Assembly: GCA_013112715.1 (NCBI GenBank)
Contig: JABFGB010000007.1
Span: 62,001-126,000 of the forward strand
DNA length: 64,000 nucleotides
Origin: Chloroflexota bacterium
GTDB taxonomy: Bacteria; Chloroflexota; Anaerolineae; Aggregatilineales; J027
Reading direction: 5' to 3'
This document shows, piece after piece, positions 56,967 through 64,000 of this stretch. The notes beneath the pieces were generated by a model. It was not told the DNA's origin, did no database searches, and was given only the letters and a program-made list of their open reading frames with translations. Position 1 is the first letter of the stretch, and each line of letters starts with the position of its first letter. The position numbers and the translations under genes are program-made.

Positions 56967-58520
56967 ATGTCCACTGATTTTTGGGACGAAGCCTTCATCG
57001 CCATTTACTTCCTCTATGGATTAGCTTTTTATTCATTAGGATTAGCGTTGTTGGTGGAGTCGGGGCGGGCCTCAGAGCTAGGGTTTGCCCATTCCATGCG
57101 TTTATTGGCAGGCTTTGGTCTGCTGCATGGCGTCCATGAGTGGATTGATATGCTGGAACAGGTGAACCAAGAATTACATCAACAACCGCTTCCAGATTGG
57201 CTGTTGTGGCTGCGATTGGTCATTCTGGTAACTTCTTTCCTCGCCTTACTTGCCTTTGGTGAACATCTCCTCATTCGAGAACGCACAGGTAATGCTCCTA
57301 CATGGCGGTTAACCGTCCTCGCAGTTGGGTGGTATACCGCCTCTTGTATTATGGTGCGTATTCTTTTCGACTTGGATGACAAAGAATGGCTGCTGGCCGC
57401 CGATGTATTATCCCGTTATGTGCTCGGTATCCCCGGTGCATTATTTGCGGCATGGGCCTTGCTGCATCAACGTAAGCCATTTCGAGAACGCGGCATGGGC
57501 AAGTTCGTCCGCGATCTGAATATTGCGGCGGTGGCCCTTGCGGTGTATGGCGGGGCGGGTCAAATCTTTCCAGCCAAAAGCGAAATTTTCCCAGCGGATA
57601 CCATCAATAGTGATTTATTTCTAGATACCTTTGGCTTCCCCATCCAATTGTTCCGAGCAGGGACAGCAATTATCGTGGCAGTTGCCATGATGCAGGTGTT
57701 ACGAGCACTGGAATTTGAAAATCAGCAGCGTCTTGCCACTATTGAAAATGAAAAGATGGAAAATGAGCGCCAGAGCCGTGAAGCCCTTGCGAATCTGAAC
57801 GCCGAATTACAGAAAGCCAATGAAGAAACCTCCCGCCTATTACGGGAAGTCCAACGGCGTGACGCGGTGCGTGGCGAATTGCTACAGCATATTACGGCGG
57901 CTCAAGAATCCGAACGCAAACGTATTGCCCGTGAACTACACGATGAAACAGGACAAGCCTTAACTGGGCTGGCACTTGGCCTCAAAGGGTTGGTCTCAAT
58001 GGTCGAGGCCAAACCCGATCTCGCCAAGCGCCGCATCGGAGATATGGGTGAAATGGCAAGCACCGCACTTGGGGAACTGCGTCACTTAATAAATGATCTG
58101 CGACCCCCTCAGTTGGACGATATGGGACTCATGGCAGCCCTACGATGGATGGTCGAACGTTCCAATGAGCGCGGCCTATTCCAAACCGAATTAAGAATCA
58201 GTGGTGAATCAATCACCTTGCCCTCGGAAGTAGAAACGACCCTGTTCCGTATCGGGCAAGAAGCGCTCACCAATGTTTCCAAACACGCCCACGCGAAACA
58301 TGTTACTATTTCACTAGATTATACTGATGGGCCGTCGTTGACCGTCTGTGATGACGGAGTGGGTTTTGACCCAGACGCGATGATGGAGCCAGCTAATTTA
58401 CGAGCCTCATGGGGATTAATCGGGATGCAGGAGCGCGTGAGTTTAATTAACGCCTCTTTGGAAATCGAGTCGGAGCCAAATCAGGGAACACGCTTAACCG
58501 TCCGCCTAAATCGTGAGTAG
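56967..58520 (+). CDS. Membrane sensor histidine kinase (NarL-partner, HisKA_3 type)
   Basis: 517 residues. The N-terminal 250 residues contain about seven membrane helices (for example 11-29, 40-58, 79-98, 115-133, 150-167, 186-200, 231-247) with short loops and no large sensor domain. A coiled-coil linker (about 250-305, rich in Glu, Gln and Asn) leads to the HisKA_3 domain with phospho-accepting His325 in RELHDETGQAL. The ATP-binding domain follows, with the N-box EALTNVSKHA and a DDGVGFDPD G-box. The next gene, its response regulator, begins 17 bases after the stop. The signal is unknown; quinone or redox state would suit the respiratory module downstream (inference). Confidence 0.9.
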   Translation: MSTDFWDEAFIAIYFLYGLAFYSLGLALLVESGRASELGFAHSMRLLAGFGLLHGVHEWIDMLEQVNQELHQQPLPDWLLWLRLVILVTSFLALLAFGEHLLIRERTGNAPTWRLTVLAVGWYTASCIMVRILFDLDDKEWLLAADVLSRYVLGIPGALFAAWALLHQRKPFRERGMGKFVRDLNIAAVALAVYGGAGQIFPAKSEIFPADTINSDLFLDTFGFPIQLFRAGTAIIVAVAMMQVLRALEFENQQRLATIENEKMENERQSREALANLNAELQKANEETSRLLREVQRRDAVRGELLQHITAAQESERKRIARELHDETGQALTGLALGLKGLVSMVEAKPDLAKRRIGDMGEMASTALGELRHLINDLRPPQLDDMGLMAALRWMVERSNERGLFQTELRISGESITLPSEVETTLFRIGQEALTNVSKHAHAKHVTISLDYTDGPSLTVCDDGVGFDPDAMMEPANLRASWGLIGMQERVSLINASLEIESEPNQGTRLTVRLNRE

Positions 58521-58536
58521 AAGTTTGAGGCGCATC

Positions 58537-59196
58537 ATGACAATCCGAGTCGTAATCGTAGATGACCACAGTGTAGTCCGTGCTGGTATGCGAATGCTGT
58601 TAGAAAGCGACCCCGAACTAGAAATTGTGGGGGAAGGCGAAAATGGGCAGCAAGGGCTGCAACTTGCCCACCAGTTTAAACCCGATGTCATGGTTATGGA
58701 TGTCACCATGCCCGAAATGGATGGGGTCGAAGCCACCCGCCGTATTAAACAAGAAATCCCCCAAGTCGCCGTCCTTGCCGTGACCATTCATGAAGGGGCG
58801 GATTATTTCTTTCGCATGTTGCAGGCGGGCGCGTCCGGCTATGTCCCCAAACGAGCCGCCCCCGATGACCTACTGCACGCCATCCATGTCGTTGCCAAAG
58901 GCGATGTATTTTTGGAACCCCGTATCGCCAAAGAATTGGTCTTTGATTATGTCAGCCGTGTACGGCAAGGCGTAGCCCAAGAAAGTTACGATGGACTCAC
59001 CGAACGGGAACGCGAAGTATTGGCCTTGATTGCCGAAGATGAAACCAACCAAGCCATTGCCAACCACCTCAGTATCTCGGTCAAAACGGTGGAGCGCCAC
59101 CGCGAAAACATCATGCAAAAATTGAACTTACACACTCGTACCGAATTGGTGAAATATGCCATTCGCAAGGGCATCATTTCGTTAGATGAGGATTGA
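58537..59196 (+). CDS. NarL/LuxR-family response regulator
   Basis: 219 residues from the ATG at 58537, which has GAGG upstream; a longer reading from 58513 overlaps the kinase end. The receiver domain has the acidic pair in IVDDH, phospho-acceptor Asp55 (VMDVTMPEMDG) and the conserved Lys in YVPKRAAPDD. The C-terminal LuxR-type helix-turn-helix is LTEREREVLALIAEDETNQAIA with SVKTVERHRENIM. It is co-transcribed with the kinase, and the likely targets include the adjacent cytochrome operon. Confidence 0.93.
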   Translation: MTIRVVIVDDHSVVRAGMRMLLESDPELEIVGEGENGQQGLQLAHQFKPDVMVMDVTMPEMDGVEATRRIKQEIPQVAVLAVTIHEGADYFFRMLQAGASGYVPKRAAPDDLLHAIHVVAKGDVFLEPRIAKELVFDYVSRVRQGVAQESYDGLTEREREVLALIAEDETNQAIANHLSISVKTVERHRENIMQKLNLHTRTELVKYAIRKGIISLDED

Positions 59197-59480
59197 AATC
59201 GCATCAGTGATAAACCTCACTTCGAATGATGACAAGACTGCTTGTAGGAGTATGTGGCGCACCCTAAAATAGAATCAAGAAAAAGTTAATTTATCGAGGG
59301 GATATTAACCTTTAACTGGCTGCATAGCTTTACTCATTTCAGCCTTGCAATCGCCCTCATAGACGCCAAACAACGACACAGCGGTTAGAGGGACTTTAAT
59401 TAAATAGAAAAGCAAAGGGCGACTGCGAGGATGGGCACTCTCGTGAGGTTGCCCTTTTGCCTTCAATGGAGAGGCTACCC
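59197..59480 (+). promoter_or_regulatory. Leader region of the cytochrome operon
   Basis: This region holds no gene. GTTAAT at 59285-59290 and ATTAAC at 59304-59309 form an inverted repeat with a 13-base spacer, a possible regulator site. GGAGAGG at 59468-59474 is the ribosome site for the cytochrome gene. A terminator-like hairpin lies at 59414-59457, very close to the start. Confidence 0.4.
59414..59457 (+). terminator. Terminator-like hairpin just upstream of the cytochrome gene
   Basis: AAAGGGCGAC pairs with GTTGCCCTTT (one G-U) around a large, partly paired loop, and the right arm runs into TTTT. It lies 24 bases before the chosen start of the cytochrome gene and 218 bases after the response regulator. 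It either ends the two-component transcript or acts as an attenuator. Confidence 0.6.
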
Positions 59481-61910
59481 TTGGTACGAAAAGCTATAAG
59501 TCTCACAGTAGTTGTAATAGGGTTTGGCCTTGTGTTGATTGGATTGGCGTCGTTCTTCATGGAATCATCGCCCATTCACGCGCAAGATAACGGCGAACCA
59601 GAGTATGTGGGGGCAGGCGAATGTAGCGACTGTCACCGCGATTATAGTCAAAGTCACAAGGAATCCCGTCATGCCCGTGCTTTAATCGAAGCCGATGATG
59701 AAGATTTCCCATTGCTTGCCGATTTTTCGAAAGGCGACGATTTGCGCCAAGTAATGTTCCCCGGCGCTTCCGAGGCTCGTGCTTTTACGCTTGAGGATAT
59801 TGTTTATGCTGTCGGCTCAGGCCGTAATGTACAGCGCTATCTTTATGCGACAGGCGAGGATGAATATCAGGTACTACCTGCGGAATGGAACGCCCAAACA
59901 CAGGAATGGCAGGCTCTCACGCTTGCCGAAACTTGGCCCGATCCCGCCTATGATTGGAATCAGAATTGCGCTGGATGCCACACCACCGGATTTGAGTTAG
60001 ACAAAGGCGAATGGGAAGATGAAGGCGTGCAATGTGAAGCCTGTCATGGCCCCGGTTTGGCCCATGTCGAGGCCGCCGATGATGCAGGTTCCCGCCCCAC
60101 TGAAGAAGAACTTCAGGTTGTACGCGACACGATTGTCGTCAGCCCCGATGCTCAAATCTGTGGTCGCTGTCACAGTCAAGGCACCGAAGTCGCCAATGGT
60201 TTGCCCTATGCAGCAAGTTATCTCCCCGGAGACACATTGGTACAGGACGGCGTCTTTACCCTGACTCCTCCCGAAGATCATGAAACATGGTGGGCCTCTG
60301 GTCACAGCAAACAGCCCAATATGCAGTTTAATGAGTGGTTCAATTCAGCCCATGCCAATTCGCTCACCAATCTCAAAGCCAGTGAAATTGCCGAAGATAG
60401 CTGTCTGGAATGCCACAGTGTAGATTACCGCCAGCGCCAAGTGCTGATCGCCAAATACGAATCGGGTGAAATTGAAGGCACACCACCCGAACCCATCACG
60501 ATGGAAACTGCGCAATATGGTATCACCTGTAGCACCTGTCATGTGACACACAGCGATACCCCACCAGCAGATTATCTACTGACCAAAGAACCGTATGCCC
60601 TATGCGTGGATTGTCACAGCAATGGTCGAACGGGTAGCGTTCATTATCCAGTACAAGAAATGTACGAAGGCGACGCAATTGTTGCCGGGCTTGAGGGCAT
60701 TCCCTCCGGACACTTTACCGCCGAAAATGGCCCCGACTGCCTGACCTGTCATATGCCATCGGTGCCTGTCGAATCCGCGACCCGTCTTAGCCATACCCTC
60801 AGTCCGGTAGCGCCGGGAGATGCCGAAGAAGGGCAACCCGATAGCTGCACGAACTGTCATACCGACCTAGAACAAGATTACGCCCAAAACTTCATTCAAG
60901 ATACGCAAGAGGGCATCCATCAGCGTCTCTTGAATATTGAAACCGTCTATGCCCAAGTTGCTGAACCTCAGCCGTGGATTCGCACCATTCTTGACTTTAT
61001 CGGTCAGGACGGCAGCCTCGGTATCCACAATTTTGCCTACACCGATGCTTTGCTGGATAAAGCGGAAATTACTCTCGGTGTGGTGCAAGACGTCAGTATT
61101 GAAACATTCTCGCCGGGTGAAGTGGCTGACCCAGCCGAATGTGCGGAATGCCATCGTGACGAACACCGTCAATGGCAGACCTCACCTCACGCCAACGCCT
61201 CGCTGAGTCAAACATTCTTAAATGATTATTCCGAAAATGGGCGGCCCACCTATTGTATGCGCTGCCATGCCTCTGGTTATGATTCCCAGACGCAGCAATA
61301 TGTGTTCGAAGGCGTGACCTGTACCAGTTGCCACACCCTGCCAGAAGGCGGGGCCGAACATCCCCCCTCACCGATTGCCATTGCGGATGAATCGTCCACC
61401 TGCGGTAGTTGCCACAGTGGCGCTCATGCCCCGGCCTACGATGAATGGCTACTCAGTACACACAGTAGCGCTGGTATTGATTGTGTAGACTGCCATACCC
61501 CCCATAACAACGGCCTAATCTTAGACGACATCAACACGACATGCAGTGGATGTCACCAAGAAGCCATGATTGATGAAGTCCATATGGCCGACGATATGAC
61601 CTGTGTAGACTGTCATATGTCGCAGCGCAACCAACGCAGCGGCGTTGTCGAAGTGACCCGCAACCATACAATGGGGATTGACCCCGGTGTTTGCTCCAAT
61701 TGTCATGGCAACACCCACTTGTTAAGTGTTCGGGATTCCCGTCAATCGCCAGAAGAAGCCAGCGAAGTCGAAGACCTGCAAGCCGACGTGAAGGAATTAG
61801 AAGAAACCTCTGACCAGAATCTTTATTCGGGTGTCATCGGCGGCGCAATTGGGATGCTCATCCTGTTGTTTATGGTCTTTGCCGTGATCCGTTTCGGGAG
61901 GATACGATGA
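59481..61910 (+). CDS. Membrane-anchored 17-haem cytochrome c
   Basis: 809 residues from the TTG at 59481. This start has GGAGAGG six bases upstream; an ATG at 59466 would add five residues but has no good ribosome site. An N-terminal hydrophobic signal or anchor ends near IHAQ. Seventeen CxxCH haem-binding motifs follow, the first in GECSDCHRDY and the last in GVCSNCHGNT. A C-terminal membrane helix (GVIGGAIGMLILLFMVFAVI) has a basic tail. Nine motifs lie in the first half and eight in the second, separated by a haem-free stretch of about 115 residues, so the protein may be two fused multihaem modules. It probably passes electrons between the membrane module encoded downstream and an extracytoplasmic partner. 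Confidence 0.88.
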   Translation: MVRKAISLTVVVIGFGLVLIGLASFFMESSPIHAQDNGEPEYVGAGECSDCHRDYSQSHKESRHARALIEADDEDFPLLADFSKGDDLRQVMFPGASEARAFTLEDIVYAVGSGRNVQRYLYATGEDEYQVLPAEWNAQTQEWQALTLAETWPDPAYDWNQNCAGCHTTGFELDKGEWEDEGVQCEACHGPGLAHVEAADDAGSRPTEEELQVVRDTIVVSPDAQICGRCHSQGTEVANGLPYAASYLPGDTLVQDGVFTLTPPEDHETWWASGHSKQPNMQFNEWFNSAHANSLTNLKASEIAEDSCLECHSVDYRQRQVLIAKYESGEIEGTPPEPITMETAQYGITCSTCHVTHSDTPPADYLLTKEPYALCVDCHSNGRTGSVHYPVQEMYEGDAIVAGLEGIPSGHFTAENGPDCLTCHMPSVPVESATRLSHTLSPVAPGDAEEGQPDSCTNCHTDLEQDYAQNFIQDTQEGIHQRLLNIETVYAQVAEPQPWIRTILDFIGQDGSLGIHNFAYTDALLDKAEITLGVVQDVSIETFSPGEVADPAECAECHRDEHRQWQTSPHANASLSQTFLNDYSENGRPTYCMRCHASGYDSQTQQYVFEGVTCTSCHTLPEGGAEHPPSPIAIADESSTCGSCHSGAHAPAYDEWLLSTHSSAGIDCVDCHTPHNNGLILDDINTTCSGCHQEAMIDEVHMADDMTCVDCHMSQRNQRSGVVEVTRNHTMGIDPGVCSNCHGNTHLLSVRDSRQSPEEASEVEDLQADVKELEETSDQNLYSGVIGGAIGMLILLFMVFAVIRFGRIR

Positions 61911-62713
61911 GTACCCCCACACGCACTCGTGAGATGACCCGCCGTGAGTTTGTCCTGCTCGCGGCGGGCATGGGCATCAGCCTGTTTGGGGCTGACCGCC
62001 TCTATAAGTGGTTCGTGGCGCATGAAGACCCACTTGGTGAGGCAGCCCATAGCGAAATTAACAAAAACGGCCCTTATTGGGCAATGGTTATTGATCTGCA
62101 AACATGTATTGGCTGTCGGCGCTGCGTTTATGCTTGCCAAGCGACCAACGACACCGCCAACGGTCATCTGTGGAATATCTTGCTTGAAGACGAGGATACC
62201 TTCGCCAAACCCGTCTTTATCACTCGCCCCTGTATGCACTGCGAACATGCCCCTTGTGTCGAGGTTTGTCCAGTACAAGCCACCTTCCACCGCGAAGACG
62301 GCCTTGTCGCAATGGACTATGACCGCTGCATCGGTTGTCGCTATTGCATGGTCGCGTGTCCTTATGGTGTGCGGGTCTTCAATTGGGAAGAAAACGACGG
62401 CGAAAACCCGCAAGTGCCGACATGGGGCGAACCCGAAGTGCCACGTCGTCCGCGCGGGGTTGTCGAAAAATGCACCTTCTGTGCTCATCGCTTGGACAAA
62501 GCCGAAGAGCGCGGTCTAACTCCCGGCAAAGACCCAGCTGTAACCCCGGCTTGCTGTGTGATCTGCCCCACCGAAGCCCGTGTTTTTGGCGACCTGCGCG
62601 ACCCCAGCAGTCCAGCATCGCTTAAATTAGCTGGGCGACAGTCAGTAGTCCTACGTTCCGATCTTGGGACAAATCCGCGTGTTTTTTATCTGCTACCAAA
62701 TGAGCAGGCCTAA
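61907..62713 (+). CDS. Tat-exported 4Fe-4S ferredoxin subunit (HybA/NrfC/DmsB type)
   Basis: 268 residues. The N-terminal twin-arginine motif MTRREFVLLAAGMGISL suggests Tat export. Cysteine groups typical of four [4Fe-4S] clusters are CIGCRRCVYACQ, CMHCEHAPCVEVCPVQA, CIGCRYCMVACPYG and C...CAHRLD followed by CCVICPTEA. It wires the multihaem cytochrome to the NrfD-type membrane subunit. It overlaps the cytochrome gene by four bases (ATGA) and is followed 17 bases later by the NrfD gene. Confidence 0.92.
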   Translation: MSTPTRTREMTRREFVLLAAGMGISLFGADRLYKWFVAHEDPLGEAAHSEINKNGPYWAMVIDLQTCIGCRRCVYACQATNDTANGHLWNILLEDEDTFAKPVFITRPCMHCEHAPCVEVCPVQATFHREDGLVAMDYDRCIGCRYCMVACPYGVRVFNWEENDGENPQVPTWGEPEVPRRPRGVVEKCTFCAHRLDKAEERGLTPGKDPAVTPACCVICPTEARVFGDLRDPSSPASLKLAGRQSVVLRSDLGTNPRVFYLLPNEQA

Positions 62714-62730
62714 CGAAAGGAGCCTCAACG

Positions 62731-64000
62731 ATGACCGCTAAGAACAATCGGCTTCAGTCTATCGGGGCAAAGGCACGCGCCGTACCACTGTTTTGGTGGT
62801 GGGTGGCCTTCCTGCTTATCCCCATCACATTTGGTTTGGCATCAGGCCTATGGGTATTTTACAAAGGTCTGGGTGTCACCAATCTCACCGATGGTGCGCC
62901 TTGGGGCCTGTGGATTGTGCTTGACCTATCCTGCATCGGTTTAGCTGCTGGCGCATTTTCGCTCTCGGCCATGACCTATCTGCTAGGACGCAAAGAATAC
63001 CAACCCCTTGCGCGGATCGCCGTGTTTATCGGGTTACTGGGCTACAGCGGGGCTTTGATGTGCCTCATTCTAGACATCGGACGCCCTGACCGTTTCTGGC
63101 ACGGGTGGGTCTACTGGAATATCCACTCCATGCTATGGGAAGTGACGATGTGCATCACACTCTACTTCTCGGTGCTTGCGCTAGAAGTCTTTCCGATGGT
63201 CGTGGAAATGCCCTTGTTTAATCGGTTTAAGCGTTTACAGCATTTCGGCCACACCGTCCATCATTTCGCCCCTGTACTGGCAGTCATTGGCATGTGCCTC
63301 TCTCTGCTGCATCAATCCAGCCTCGGCGGAACCTATGGGGTTGTGGTCGGGCGTGCCTCTTTGTTCCGTGCCACCATGCCCCTGTTGTTCATCGTCTCCG
63401 CCGTCGCAGGTGGGATGGCTTTCTCCGTCCATATGACGCTTATTGTGCAGTGGTTAAAGAAACGTACCCTTGTCCCCCTGTCTGTATTGTTTGAAGTGGG
63501 CCAAATGGCAGGAGCAATTCTGCTGATCTACCTATACATGCGTTTTTGGGACACCACTGTCGGCAATTACGGCTATTCACCGGGGCGCACCGAAGCCTTT
63601 ACCTCGCTAATGTCGGGGTCGTTTGCCATTTCGTTCTGGTCGTGGGAGATCATCTTGGGTGGGCTACTAGCGGCCTATCTGCTGATTCGTGCCCGTCAAG
63701 CCCAAAGTGTTGCCATGCTGCTGATCGGCAGTGGGCTGACGATGGGGGGCCTCGTTGCAAATCGGTTACATACAACTTTGCTGGCCTTTACCGAGCCTTT
63801 GACCGAATCGCCTGCTGTGACAAGCCCATTGGTGTCACACTATTTCCCGGCATGGACAGAAATCGGGACAGGCATTGGCATTGTAGCGGGCCTCACGCTG
63901 ATTTTCTCGTTGGGGATGCGCTACTTGCCCGCCTATCGAGGCGAACCTGTTGAAATTCCAGAGGAAGCCGTCGCCCCAACAGCATCGGCTGTCCCTGTTC
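62731..64000 (+). CDS. NrfD/HybB-family membrane subunit (3' truncated by window)
   Basis: 423 codons are present and the frame stays open to the window edge. It starts at ATG after GAAAGGAG. Multiple membrane helices are visible, with NrfD/PsrC-family residues such as GAPWGLWIVLDLSCIG, LDIGRPDRFWHG and the HHFAPVLAVIGMCLSLLHQSSLG segment, which has the His and Ser/Gln positions common in the HybB branch. The family exchanges electrons with menaquinone. With the 17-haem cytochrome and the four-cluster ferredoxin it forms a complete electron-transfer module. There is no catalytic molybdenum subunit in view; one could lie beyond the window. Confidence 0.9.
   Translation, partial: MTAKNNRLQSIGAKARAVPLFWWWVAFLLIPITFGLASGLWVFYKGLGVTNLTDGAPWGLWIVLDLSCIGLAAGAFSLSAMTYLLGRKEYQPLARIAVFIGLLGYSGALMCLILDIGRPDRFWHGWVYWNIHSMLWEVTMCITLYFSVLALEVFPMVVEMPLFNRFKRLQHFGHTVHHFAPVLAVIGMCLSLLHQSSLGGTYGVVVGRASLFRATMPLLFIVSAVAGGMAFSVHMTLIVQWLKKRTLVPLSVLFEVGQMAGAILLIYLYMRFWDTTVGNYGYSPGRTEAFTSLMSGSFAISFWSWEIILGGLLAAYLLIRARQAQSVAMLLIGSGLTMGGLVANRLHTTLLAFTEPLTESPAVTSPLVSHYFPAWTEIGTGIGIVAGLTLIFSLGMRYLPAYRGEPVEIPEEAVAPTASAVPV

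Noticed and set aside
61823..62488. 221-codon minus-strand frame opposite the ferredoxin gene
   Set aside because: The plus strand carries the cysteine clusters; the antisense frame is a by-product of codon bias.

Overview
The window is a contiguous piece of a bacterial chromosome of moderate GC. Gene content suggests a member of the Chloroflexota (Anaerolineae-like). The pointers are lysine synthesis by the alpha-aminoadipate route with a LysK-type step, a giant PKD/beta-propeller surface protein, an S8 peptidase with inserted repeat domains, a kinase-ATPase-TPR signalling protein, paired UPF0261 (Tm-1-like) genes, and a multihaem cytochrome/FeS/NrfD module. This placement is inferred from content, not from a marker gene. 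No rRNA, tRNA, CRISPR array, insertion sequence or phage gene was seen.

Layout. (1) 1-4238, plus strand: lysine biosynthesis operon with overlapping genes: 3' end of homocitrate synthase, homoaconitase large and small subunits, homoisocitrate dehydrogenase, LysK. (2) 4235-13409, minus strand: NAD-linked formate dehydrogenase operon. Transcribed order is catalytic subunit, MobA, a fused NuoE-NuoF diaphorase subunit, a HoxU-like FeS subunit, FdhD, MoeA, and a MoeA fused to a periplasmic-binding-like domain. The enzyme and its molybdenum-cofactor tailoring genes are thus co-expressed. (3) 13547-15139, minus: malate synthase with its own terminator. (4) 15559-31868: envelope and signalling genes: an exported S8 peptidase with a five-copy heptapeptide repeat, a Ser/Thr kinase-AAA-TPR protein, a 2886-residue secreted PKD protein with an exact-period 252-bp tandem repeat and two duplicated beta-propellers, and a smaller anchored propeller protein. 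A cupin gene follows.

(5) 32457-56562, plus: a large catabolic cluster, probably one or a few transcripts. It opens with a ROK regulator behind a promoter whose -35 lies in a 21-bp perfect palindrome. A carbohydrate ABC importer with two different ATPases follows, then three xylose-isomerase-fold epimerases, an unknown membrane protein, a Gfo/Idh/MocA dehydrogenase, two UPF0261 (Tm-1 N-half) proteins and one Tm-1 C-half TIM-barrel protein. Next come a creatininase-family hydrolase, a GlcD-type FAD oxidase, a VOC protein, a second ROK regulator, a cyclase-family hydrolase and a four-gene molybdenum hydroxylase. The hydroxylase large subunit is split in two, as in the NdhFSLM nicotinate dehydrogenase of Eubacterium barkeri. 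An EthD protein and a strong terminator close the cluster. I do not recognise this combination as a known pathway; it is the best candidate here for an undescribed system.

(6) 56586-56743, minus: a small membrane-protein gene that appears frameshifted. (7) 56967-59196: a NarL-type two-component pair. (8) 59481-64000: a respiratory module of a 17-haem membrane-anchored cytochrome c, a Tat-exported four-cluster ferredoxin and an NrfD-type quinone-interacting membrane protein, truncated by the window end.
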